From CAZVJU01 sp964627195 (lineage in GTDB: Bacteria > Patescibacteriota > Microgenomatia > UBA8517): a stretch of 64,000 nucleotides of DNA. The stretch lies in assembly GCA_964627195.1 (NCBI GenBank), contig CAZVJU010000003.1, positions 17,478-81,477 on the forward strand. Direction: 5' to 3'. Shown one piece after another: positions 57,438 through 64,000 of this stretch. Each line of letters starts with the position of its first letter. The first letter of the stretch is position 1. Both the position numbers and the translations under genes were made by a program. The notes beneath the pieces were generated by a model. The model searched no databases. It had not been told where the DNA came from and worked only from the letters and a program-made list of their open reading frames with translations.

Positions 57438-57965
57438 TTACTCTTCAACTATTAACTTTCCAATTTGTCCCATTTTTCTATGTTGGCCAACTGAACAATA
57501 ATATTCAAACGTACCAACTTTATCTGCAACAAAGTTAATAGTCGTAGTTTCTCCTGCTTTGATTACCTCTCCATCAACTGCCAGTTCATCAATATTAAAA
57601 TCATGCATCATATCTTTTGCGCTGAGGATAACTTGAACTGTTTGACCTTTTTTTACCTTGACTTCTTTGGGATTGTAGTAGAAACTTCCTGCCTCAATAT
57701 TTATAGTTTGTACTTGAGAATTATTTTCAACAGCCACCTCATCACCAACTATAGTCGGTTCTGTGACACTTGATTTCACACCCTGAACAGATTCTTGAGA
57801 CGAAGCACTAGTAGTCGCTTGCTTTCCCAAACGTTTTACTAAAAACGTACCAACAACTACGAGCAGCACAATCGCAATTCCCCAATAAAGCATAGGATTT
57901 GTTGATTTCGGATTTGGGGACACTTGCGTCTGTTGTAACTCTACGTTTTCTTTATCTTCATGCAT
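57438..57965 (-). CDS. Membrane-anchored cupredoxin (COX2-like)
   Basis: The 175 residues have an N-terminal tail with Glu/Gln, one membrane helix (about 25-45) and a low-complexity linker. A cupredoxin domain follows, with copper ligands His in MMHDFNI and Cys/His/Met in YYCSVGQHRKMG. The fold and ligand set match blue-copper or cytochrome-oxidase-subunit-II-like domains acting outside the membrane. No oxidase genes are in the window, so it may carry electrons or bind copper. An AGGAGGTGA site at 57971-57979 sets ATG 57965 over the GTG at 57974. Confidence 0.88.
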   Translation of the reverse strand: MHEDKENVELQQTQVSPNPKSTNPMLYWGIAIVLLVVVGTFLVKRLGKQATTSASSQESVQGVKSSVTEPTIVGDEVAVENNSQVQTINIEAGSFYYNPKEVKVKKGQTVQVILSAKDMMHDFNIDELAVDGEVIKAGETTTINFVADKVGTFEYYCSVGQHRKMGQIGKLIVEE

Positions 57966-57970
57966 AGTTA

Positions 57971-57979
57971 TCACCTCCT
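57971..57979 (-). promoter_or_regulatory. Strong ribosome binding site of the cupredoxin gene
   Basis: On the minus strand AGGAGGTGA ends 5 nt before the ATG at 57965. Confidence 0.65.
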
Positions 57980-58081
57980 ATCGCAGAGATATTATATGTG
58001 CCCAAGATCGCTTAGTCTACCAGGCAAAACTGAGGAAAGGCTGAAAATAGAACTGATATTGTATAATAGGACTAGTTATAT

Positions 58082-59572
58082 ATGCAATTAACACAAAAGG
58101 GTAAAGTTTACGCGTTAATTCTTCTCACCTCAGCACTTTTTTCGATTTCTGTAGTTACTTTCGGGTTTTTCCCCTATTTTGGCCTCTCCGTATCCTTTAT
58201 TGCTTTTATCTTTTTAGCCTACTATATAAAGAAAGATAAAACTCCGCTCGCTAAAATGTTCTTTCTTATTGCTCTTATTCTGTCTGTCTTTTTAGCAATA
58301 AGAAGCGAGGGTGGGATAATTCTTCTTAATCTTGGCGCAATTTTCTACTTCGGAGCGCTTACACTACTATCCGAAAAGGAAAGTAGATTGGATAATTGGA
58401 TTTATATATTTATAGCGCCTTTTTTTCTTTTTTCAAAAAGTCTTTTTACCAAAAATGACTATAATTTTGAATTAAAAAATTCTTTGACAAGAAAAGAAGG
58501 AGCTGAAAAAGTCATAAATTCACTTGTCGTAACCCTTGTAACCATATTAGTATTGGTCATTATTATCCCACTATTGGCTTCCGTAAACCCTTTCTTCGAA
58601 AAAATAGTTAGTAATCTGATAGACACACTTAGGCTACGGGATATTAAAATTACGGAAAAGTTATTCGAATGGAGTCTGAGGCTGGCATTTTTCTTTTTTC
58701 TCGTACTAATCGTCCCCAAATTGGCAACTTTTGTTAATAAGAAGTCTGGTCTTTCAGTCCTTTCATATCCGTCTTTTAATCTTTTAGTACCGAAAATTGC
58801 AGTAGCCTTGGTATTATCATTATTTTTTGTAACTCAACTTCAATTATATTTTTCTTCCGCCCAAACGCTGCAGGATTTGGGGTACACCTACTCAAAATAC
58901 ACAAGAGAAGTTTTTGCTCAACTTTCGTTTGTGGCCGTTATTATCTTAGGCCTGATATATAACGATCAAACGAAACAAAAAATAAATAGAAATTTAACCG
59001 TAGCGCTGGCAATTCAAGGGCTATTTCTAACATTTATGGCCTACAAAAGCGTTTATGAATATAGTATGGCCTGGGGTTTTACTTATAAAAGACTATTCGG
59101 TTTTACTATTGCCACTTGGATTTTGGGTGTATTTGCCATCTATCTGTTTACTTTTTACAGAAATCTTGGAAAAGGCATATTCATCGTCCGGACTCTCATT
59201 TTCTCAGGACTAGTTCTTATTGCAGTAAACGCTTTAAACTTTGACTACCTCATCTATCATTTTCGAAAAGCTTCAACTGGACAGGGAGTTGATCACAAGT
59301 ATCTCACACGACTCTCAAGCGACTCCCTTTCATACAAAAATCAGCTTTACGAAATTACCCAGATATCCTCGGAAACACTAAGTGAGTCAGAAAAAAACCA
59401 AGCCGCCTCATACGGTTTATGGATGCTGCTTTATAAGATCGAACGATTACAGGAAAAATATGACAAACTTGATGTTCGAGGTTTTAACCTGCTGGAATAT
59501 TTGCAATATCGGCAAATCAAAGATATAGACACCCAAATAGTCAGAAATAAATATGGGTTGCCTTTCCGCTAA
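58082..59572 (+). CDS. DUF4173/DUF4153-family polytopic membrane protein
   Basis: The 496 residues have about eleven membrane helices and a soluble C-terminal part (about 395-496). The segment GYTYSKYTREVFAQLSFVA fits the conserved core of DUF4173. Function is unknown. In Firmicutes related genes sit near envelope or sporulation genes. TATAAT at 58062-58067 precedes the ATG by 14 nt. Its TAA stop overlaps the first base of the truncated palindromic repeat F3, and the gene end looks intact. It is divergent from the cupredoxin gene. Confidence 0.78.
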   Translation: MQLTQKGKVYALILLTSALFSISVVTFGFFPYFGLSVSFIAFIFLAYYIKKDKTPLAKMFFLIALILSVFLAIRSEGGIILLNLGAIFYFGALTLLSEKESRLDNWIYIFIAPFFLFSKSLFTKNDYNFELKNSLTRKEGAEKVINSLVVTLVTILVLVIIIPLLASVNPFFEKIVSNLIDTLRLRDIKITEKLFEWSLRLAFFFFLVLIVPKLATFVNKKSGLSVLSYPSFNLLVPKIAVALVLSLFFVTQLQLYFSSAQTLQDLGYTYSKYTREVFAQLSFVAVIILGLIYNDQTKQKINRNLTVALAIQGLFLTFMAYKSVYEYSMAWGFTYKRLFGFTIATWILGVFAIYLFTFYRNLGKGIFIVRTLIFSGLVLIAVNALNFDYLIYHFRKASTGQGVDHKYLTRLSSDSLSYKNQLYEITQISSETLSESEKNQAASYGLWMLLYKIERLQEKYDKLDVRGFNLLEYLQYRQIKDIDTQIVRNKYGLPFR

Positions 59573-59636
59573 TAGAAGTCCACATCTTATGCCGTGGTCC
59601 TTCGAGCTACATTCGCCTTCGGCGAATGAATTTTCA
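59572..59636 (+). mobile_element. Truncated IS605-like palindromic repeat, copy F3
   Basis: The first about 64 bp of the F1/F2 element (ATAGAAGTCCAC to GAATTTTCA), with the perfect stem CATTCGCC-ttc-GGCGAATG. It fills the whole gap between two convergent genes and overlaps the stop of the nucleotidyltransferase gene by 3 bp. Confidence 0.6.
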
Positions 59637-60395
59637 TTTCAAATTACTTCTTTTCCTAAATAAGTTAAGGCTTGTTTTTAGTTCCTCATGGGTATTTATT
59701 CCAATGCCGATATAGTCAAAAGAGACATTTACAGGAACCACTTTATATCCCATATCTTTGGCTATTTTAATTAAGTCAGTTAAGTAATATTCGCCACTGA
59801 CAGGTGATTTCTTAATCCTTTTGAGTCCCTCGACAATAAAATTATAGCGGAAACAATAAAGTCCAGCGTTTAGTTCTTTTATCTTCCTCTCCTCTTGGTT
59901 TGCATCTTTTTGTTCTACAATTCCCGACACATTGCCGCTTTTATCCCGGATAATCCTACCCCAGGCTAACGAATCCGGGTTTTCATAGTCGCAGGTTAAC
60001 AGACTTATTACTTTGTCTTTTTCATCCAGTTCATAACTTAATTGAACTATAATTTCCGGAGTATAAAACATCATATGATCTCCGTAACCAACCCAAACTT
60101 TTTCCGGTTTCCAACCTTTCTCTTTTATCTTTTCCACTGCTATTTTAACTGCATGACCCGTTCCCAATCTAACCTTCTGCAGTGCAAAGTATATTTTGCT
60201 ATCACCTTTTAAAGCTTCAATTACGCTTTCCGATTGCAAACCTACTATCACAATTGTCTTATCGGCAACTTGTGAAAACAAATCCGTACCATACTTAACC
60301 AAAGGCTTACCTCCAAATTCAACACTGGTTTTGTTAAATAGAGTTGTCTTGAATCTTTTTCCTTTTCCTCCTGCAAGTACAATACCAATATTCAT
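59634..60395 (-). CDS. NTP-transferase (GlmU/GalU-like sugar nucleotidyltransferase)
   Basis: This 253-residue Rossmann-type nucleotidyltransferase has the activation loop LAGGKGKRF, VEFGGKPL, VGYGDHMMF in place of the usual GD motif, and SGEYYLTDLIKIAKDMG near the end. It resembles the N-terminal uridylyltransferase half of GlmU and makes a nucleotide sugar from a sugar phosphate. The acetyltransferase half is absent. A TATACT box places the start at the ATG at 60395 rather than 60401. The F3 repeat sits at its 3' end. Confidence 0.88.
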   Translation of the reverse strand: MNIGIVLAGGKGKRFKTTLFNKTSVEFGGKPLVKYGTDLFSQVADKTIVIVGLQSESVIEALKGDSKIYFALQKVRLGTGHAVKIAVEKIKEKGWKPEKVWVGYGDHMMFYTPEIIVQLSYELDEKDKVISLLTCDYENPDSLAWGRIIRDKSGNVSGIVEQKDANQEERKIKELNAGLYCFRYNFIVEGLKRIKKSPVSGEYYLTDLIKIAKDMGYKVVPVNVSFDYIGIGINTHEELKTSLNLFRKRSNLK

Positions 60396-60416
60396 AGGCA
60401 TGAGTATAATACCACT

Positions 60417-61082
60417 TTAAGGCAAACAATTCGGCCAGATTCCGCCTTTTCCTATGGACAAAAGAAAAGACGCTGTCTGAACAGCTTCTTCAGCATTTAA
60501 ACGAAGGGTGGGATCAGCATCTTCCCCTATCAAAAGTCTGTTATTTTTCCAGGTATTTGTGGAGAATTGATATAGACCTAGATAATCGCCATTCTTCGCC
60601 CTTGGGTTAAAATCCGACTCACAATCTGCAATATGCCTTAACGCATTGGGATCAACTGCATACTGGCCGGCAAATCTTTCGATGAACCCCTGGATCTCTT
60701 CCGAGGTATATTGCGGCTGCAGTACAAGACTGGGTGTAGGAACTCTAGTCGGAGTAGATGAAGGGTTCGCTGTTGGAGTTAAAGTAACAGCTAAAGTCGG
60801 TTTTAAGGTTGGAGTTCGAGTAGGAACCTCTGAAGGCTCAGGTGATTCAATAGGTAGAGATGTTGTACTCTTAGACATAACTAGCTTCTCATCTTCGTCT
60901 GGAATAGTAGTTATTTCAGACAATTGATCTTCTAATACTTGTTTACCAAAGTACTCTTTGGCCAAGCTCTGCTTATTATCAGAAATTGAATTTGGCTGAA
61001 GCAGCACGTTTTGCGAGGACAACAGAGTATAAGCAGAGACCACAGAAATAATTGTGGAAAACAAAAATACTAAAAAGGGCAT
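60417..61082 (-). CDS. Exported lytic-transglycosylase-like protein
   Basis: The 221 residues have an N-terminal signal or anchor helix (about 2-18) and a long Pro/Thr-rich spacer (about 78-120) that would cross the wall. A lysozyme-like domain (about 125-221) follows, with the catalytic Glu in DCESDFNPRA and YLGLYQFSTNTW. It should cleave glycan strands of peptidoglycan during growth. A peptidoglycan-binding repeat is not visible. It lies between the NTP-transferase and the DUF4342 gene on the same strand. Confidence 0.85.
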   Translation of the reverse strand: MPFLVFLFSTIISVVSAYTLLSSQNVLLQPNSISDNKQSLAKEYFGKQVLEDQLSEITTIPDEDEKLVMSKSTTSLPIESPEPSEVPTRTPTLKPTLAVTLTPTANPSSTPTRVPTPSLVLQPQYTSEEIQGFIERFAGQYAVDPNALRHIADCESDFNPRAKNGDYLGLYQFSTNTWKNNRLLIGEDADPTLRLNAEEAVQTASFLLSIGKGGIWPNCLP

Positions 61083-61106
61083 TGTACGGTAAATTATATC
61101 TCAGTT

Positions 61107-61373
61107 TTACTGCTTTCTCTCAACTTTAATAGTACATCCGGTAACAAATGCAGCAATTGCACCGAGAGCCGCAAACATAGGGGCCAAAAGAGCACCAACC
61201 ACGCCGACAGTTAATGGAAAAACAACCAAAGTTTTTCCCTTCCTATCTATAATGGAAATTTTTCTGACATTACCTTCGCGTATCAGCTCTTTAACCTTCT
61301 TCAATAACTCTCCCCCATTAACATTAAAGGACTCTTCGTGGATACTTTCCGATTCTTTATCTACTTTTACCAA
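61107..61373 (-). CDS. DUF4342 protein
   Basis: The 88 residues have a soluble helical and beta half (ELLKKVKELIREGNVRKISI, then KGKTLVVFPL), followed by one or two hydrophobic helices (GVVGALLAPMFAALGAIAAF) and a short basic end. The pattern fits DUF4342, common in Firmicutes and CPR, of unknown function. The start is a TTG at 61373, supported by AGGAGGTG at 61381-61388 and a TATAAT further upstream. It is adjacent to the ABC-F gene, 35 bp away on the same strand. Confidence 0.85.
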   Translation of the reverse strand: MVKVDKESESIHEESFNVNGGELLKKVKELIREGNVRKISIIDRKGKTLVVFPLTVGVVGALLAPMFAALGAIAAFVTGCTIKVERKQ

Positions 61374-61408
61374 ACTTCTACACCTCCTTTTTCAGGACTA
61401 TTATACTG

Positions 61409-62917
61409 TCAAATTTCTAAAACTTTAGCGAGTAAATCTTCGGCCCAATAAACCATTTTCCCTCCAGGAAACAAGACCGCTTTTTGCGGTGCTAACTCTT
61501 CTATAAATTGCGGAGTGTGAGATACGACAATCATACTTCCTTTATATTCTTTCAGGGCAGTTAGTATTATCCGTTGCGATGTTAAATCCAAATAGGTTGT
61601 AGGTTCATCAAGTATTAATAAATTAGTATTTTTTGCAGTGAGAATGGCAATTGAAAGTCTGGTCTTCTCTCCACCCGATAGAGTCTTAACTTTTTGAAAT
61701 ACTTTGTCTCCTAAAAACATATACCGCCCTAAAAATGCTCTGGCAAATCCAACTTCCTTTTTAGTTTCATCAATAAAAGTATCCAATAAAGTCTTTTCAA
61801 AATCCAGTCCAAACGACTGTCCGCCTTTGGTGGAAAATACTTCGAACTCCTGAGAATAATAACCTATCTTAAGTTGGGGGTTTTGGATTACTTCTCCACT
61901 ATCTGGTTTCTCTACCCCTATTAAAATCTTTAACAACGTGCTCTTGCCTGATCCGTTCGGGCCAATTAACACGATTCTTTCCCCCCGCACGATAGTAAAA
62001 TTTAGAAGACTTAATACTTCACCATTTTCATACGATTTAGAGATATTAATCGCGCGAATAGGAAGTTCACCAACCTTTGCCGGTTCCGGCAGACTGACTT
62101 TAATCTTCCCGACTTCTTGGGGAAGTGCTGGCAAATCCTTTTTCTCTTTTTCAATTCTATGTCTTTGCTGAGTTTTCCTCCTTACCCCTTTGCCGGAAGT
62201 AAACCTCACCATTTTCGACAAACCTTTTTCCAGCTTTTTTATGTGCATTTGTTTTATGAGAACTTGTTTTCTTACCAGCTCGTCGTGTTCCGCTTTAAGT
62301 CTAACGTAGTCTGAATATGTTCCCTTGTAAACTTCGATCGATCGTGTCGAAGGATTTATTGCAAGTACTTTATCAATTCTATTATCCATCAGTTCCAGGT
62401 CGTGAGAAATTACAACTAAAGTACCTTTATAACTACCTAAAAAAGTCATGACCCACTCTTTGCCTGCCGCATCCATAAAATTTGTCGGCTCATCTAAAAG
62501 TAAAATATCGGGATGGGAAAGTAGTGCACGAGCCAGTGCCAACTTGGTTTTTTGCCCGCCGCTTAAGTTTTGAGCACTTGAACTCAAATTTACAGAAAGT
62601 CCCAATCCTGAAAACAGTTTTGCGAGTTCATAATCTTTATTCTCTTTTTTGGGGTCTACATAAGCTCGAATTGAATCAGAGCTTTCCATATCAGGATCAT
62701 ATTTTACTTCTTGCGGGACAAGGGCAAGACTTCCCTGAACTTTTATTTTTCCATTATAACCATCCTCACGGCCCATCAAAATTGCAAGAAGCGTTGATTT
62801 TCCGGAGCCATTCGGACCGACCAGCCCGACCTTTTGTCCATCACCCACGACAAAAGTTACCTTGTCATACAAAGGTTTATCACTGTAGGAAAAACTCAAA
62901 TTCTCCGCCCGGATCAT
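61409..62917 (-). CDS. ABC-F family ATPase
   Basis: The 502 residues comprise two ABC ATPase domains in tandem with no membrane helices. Walker A motifs are GPNGSGKST (both halves), signature motifs are LSGGQKTKLALARAL and LSGGEKTRLSIAILT, and Walker B motifs are ILLLDEPTNFMD and LLILDEPTTYLD. A basic helical linker between the domains (KLEKGLSKMVRF...) is typical of ABC-F proteins, which bind the ribosomal E site and relieve stalling or antibiotic block. It resembles Uup/EttA-like housekeeping members rather than a specific resistance protein. A TATAAT box (62927-62932) 9 nt before the ATG implies a leaderless mRNA. Confidence 0.93.
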   Translation of the reverse strand: MIRAENLSFSYSDKPLYDKVTFVVGDGQKVGLVGPNGSGKSTLLAILMGREDGYNGKIKVQGSLALVPQEVKYDPDMESSDSIRAYVDPKKENKDYELAKLFSGLGLSVNLSSSAQNLSGGQKTKLALARALLSHPDILLLDEPTNFMDAAGKEWVMTFLGSYKGTLVVISHDLELMDNRIDKVLAINPSTRSIEVYKGTYSDYVRLKAEHDELVRKQVLIKQMHIKKLEKGLSKMVRFTSGKGVRRKTQQRHRIEKEKKDLPALPQEVGKIKVSLPEPAKVGELPIRAINISKSYENGEVLSLLNFTIVRGERIVLIGPNGSGKSTLLKILIGVEKPDSGEVIQNPQLKIGYYSQEFEVFSTKGGQSFGLDFEKTLLDTFIDETKKEVGFARAFLGRYMFLGDKVFQKVKTLSGGEKTRLSIAILTAKNTNLLILDEPTTYLDLTSQRIILTALKEYKGSMIVVSHTPQFIEELAPQKAVLFPGGKMVYWAEDLLAKVLEI

Positions 62918-62926
62918 ACTGAAGCA

Positions 62927-62932
62927 ATTATA
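62927..62932 (-). promoter_or_regulatory. -10 box (TATAAT) of the ABC-F gene
   Basis: On the minus strand TATAAT ends 9 nt before the ATG at 62917. Confidence 0.5.
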
Positions 62933-62946
62933 TCAAAATGGTTAAG

Positions 62947-64000
62947 TTACAGATGCTTTTTGAAGAAAATAACCGTATTTTCCATGGCCTGACTGAATGT
63001 GGAACCGGAAAGATTGTGACCTCCTGCAGGGTACTCTTTTAACTCGTGGATAATTGCAGTTTGATTCAATAAAGTAGTTAAATTCCGACTGTAGTTAATG
63101 CTCACCACATTATCATTAACTGCATGATGAATTTGAATTGCACCTTTCACATCAGCAAGGTAGTTGGTGGCAGGAACTTGTTTCCAAAACCTGTGATTAG
63201 GATCAAAGTTTCCATAAGTTGCTCTTAGTTCTTGTCTTTTTCTGGCTCTTTCGGAATCAGCCGGAGGAGGTCGATAAGAAGTATCTTCTATCATATATTC
63301 GGCCAGATCAGTATAGGTGTAACCCGCTCCTGCCCAAATAACTGCCGCAGGCATTTCAGGTTCTGCTGCCATGCTTCTTAAAACAATATTCCCGGCCATA
63401 CTATGCCCCCAAAGACCAATTTTTTCGGAATTGACAAAATCGACGCTCCGGAGGGCTGCATAAGCGTTGAGAGTATCAATCACATAATCCCCCGAATAAT
63501 ATGCTCCTGCCGGTTCCCCTTCCGAATCGCCATGTCCCCGTAGATCGATTTTAAGAACCACAAAGCCGTTTTTTGCTAAATAATCAACATATGAAGCATA
63601 GTTTACTTTTGTCTGATAATTTTCAGGTGGAATATAGCCGTGAACAAAAACTATTGCCGGCCACCCACCTTCGTCAGATTTCGGCGAGGCAAGCCCTCCT
63701 GGGAAACTCCCCTTAGGTATTGTTAATAGTCCATAAATTTTCAAGCCGTCCGAATTATAACTTGTAACAAAGCTTGTATAACCTTGATTTTCAGACGCTC
63801 TTTCAAGGTTACTTAACTCACTCACATATGCCCTCTGTCTTAAATAAGGGACAGTCATTTCTTGAAAGGGAAAGGATGTTGGAGTAGGCGAGAGTAAGGA
63901 AACTGCTTTTTCACCTTCCTCTGAAATTGGCCGTAGTATCTTCTTTTTAATGCCTTGTGAAATAAGTAGGTAGAAAAGTGCCGCAAAGCCAACAATTACA
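62947..64000 (-). CDS. Membrane-anchored alpha/beta hydrolase (partial, 5' end beyond window)
   Basis: At least 350 residues. The frame stays open to the window edge and adds, before the ATG at 63858, a hydrophobic helix (VGFAALFYLLIS) and a Ser/Pro/Thr linker, so the true start is outside. The hydrolase domain has the oxyanion segment FVHGYIPPENY, KIDLRGHGDSEG, the nucleophile motif GHSMAG, an Asp in HAVNDNVV and the catalytic His in PAGGHNLSG, as in the prolyl-oligopeptidase/dienelactone-hydrolase-like group. It would act outside the membrane on an ester or peptide. The substrate is unknown. Confidence 0.88.
   Translation of the reverse strand, partial: VIVGFAALFYLLISQGIKKKILRPISEEGEKAVSLLSPTPTSFPFQEMTVPYLRQRAYVSELSNLERASENQGYTSFVTSYNSDGLKIYGLLTIPKGSFPGGLASPKSDEGGWPAIVFVHGYIPPENYQTKVNYASYVDYLAKNGFVVLKIDLRGHGDSEGEPAGAYYSGDYVIDTLNAYAALRSVDFVNSEKIGLWGHSMAGNIVLRSMAAEPEMPAAVIWAGAGYTYTDLAEYMIEDTSYRPPPADSERARKRQELRATYGNFDPNHRFWKQVPATNYLADVKGAIQIHHAVNDNVVSINYSRNLTTLLNQTAIIHELKEYPAGGHNLSGSTFSQAMENTVIFFKKHL

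Overview
This AT-rich window looks like a chromosomal piece of a Candidate Phyla Radiation (Patescibacteria) bacterium, most likely Microgenomates. That is an inference from gene content and style. Many small or conserved-unknown families typical of that group are present (DUF3048, DUF4446, DUF4342, a 45-residue DUF5679 zinc ribbon). The enzymes are compact, there are few biosynthetic genes, and purC stands alone. TGA is used as an ordinary stop codon, which argues against the TGA=Gly CPR lineages. Many genes have a TATAAT-like box only 6-10 nt before the start codon, so leaderless mRNAs appear common. A minority have a strong AGGAGG site.

Layout. 1-2.9 kb: an MntA-HepT toxin-antitoxin pair, an AAA/DUF4143 ATPase, tRNA-Glu. 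3-13.8 kb: housekeeping and envelope genes, with Lon, an undecaprenyl-lipid and peptidoglycan block (PAP2 phosphatase, L,D-transpeptidase, DgkA-like kinase, UppP), a peptide deformylase homolog, an M50-like membrane protease, a phosphodiester-glycosidase-domain protein, a DEDD exonuclease and a DipZ-like CcdA-thioredoxin fusion. 13.96-30.5 kb: an accessory region that begins at tRNA-Gln. It holds a RAYT transposase with REP hairpins, small cysteine-containing membrane proteins each followed by a tRNA-3'-end-like repeat, two copies of a divergent wHTH-Nudix/glyoxalase module, a DNA glycosylase split by a -1 frameshift at a U UUA AAC heptamer, IS605-like palindromic repeats, glycosyltransferases, an M16 peptidase and purC behind a three-way-junction sequence. 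30.9-38.3 kb: DEAD helicase, RimK-like ATP-grasp enzyme, a trehalose-synthase-like GT4, a second GT4, an (alpha/alpha)6 glycosidase and a small DUF4258 pair. 38.3-64 kb: backbone genes (gltX, D,D-carboxypeptidase, archaeal-type aspS, RelA/SpoT, recJ, CCA enzyme, SNase, secF/secD, DUF3048/DUF4446, endonuclease III, CAP protein, dtd, cupredoxin, DUF4173 protein, NTP-transferase, lytic transglycosylase, ABC-F) and a partial alpha/beta hydrolase.

How it fits together. The backbone serves translation quality (GltX, AspS, Dtd, deformylase, CCA, ABC-F), stress signalling (RelA/SpoT), repair (RecJ, Nth), secretion (SecDF) and wall assembly. The island between about 14 and 25 kb repeats a damage-control theme (Nudix, glyoxalase, HAD phosphatase, DNA glycosylase) inside a landscape of short mobile hairpins. 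The strongest leads for new biology are the repeat-terminated small-gene cassettes, the duplicated wHTH-Nudix/glyoxalase module with its shared palindrome, the slippery-site frameshift and the RAYT/REP family.
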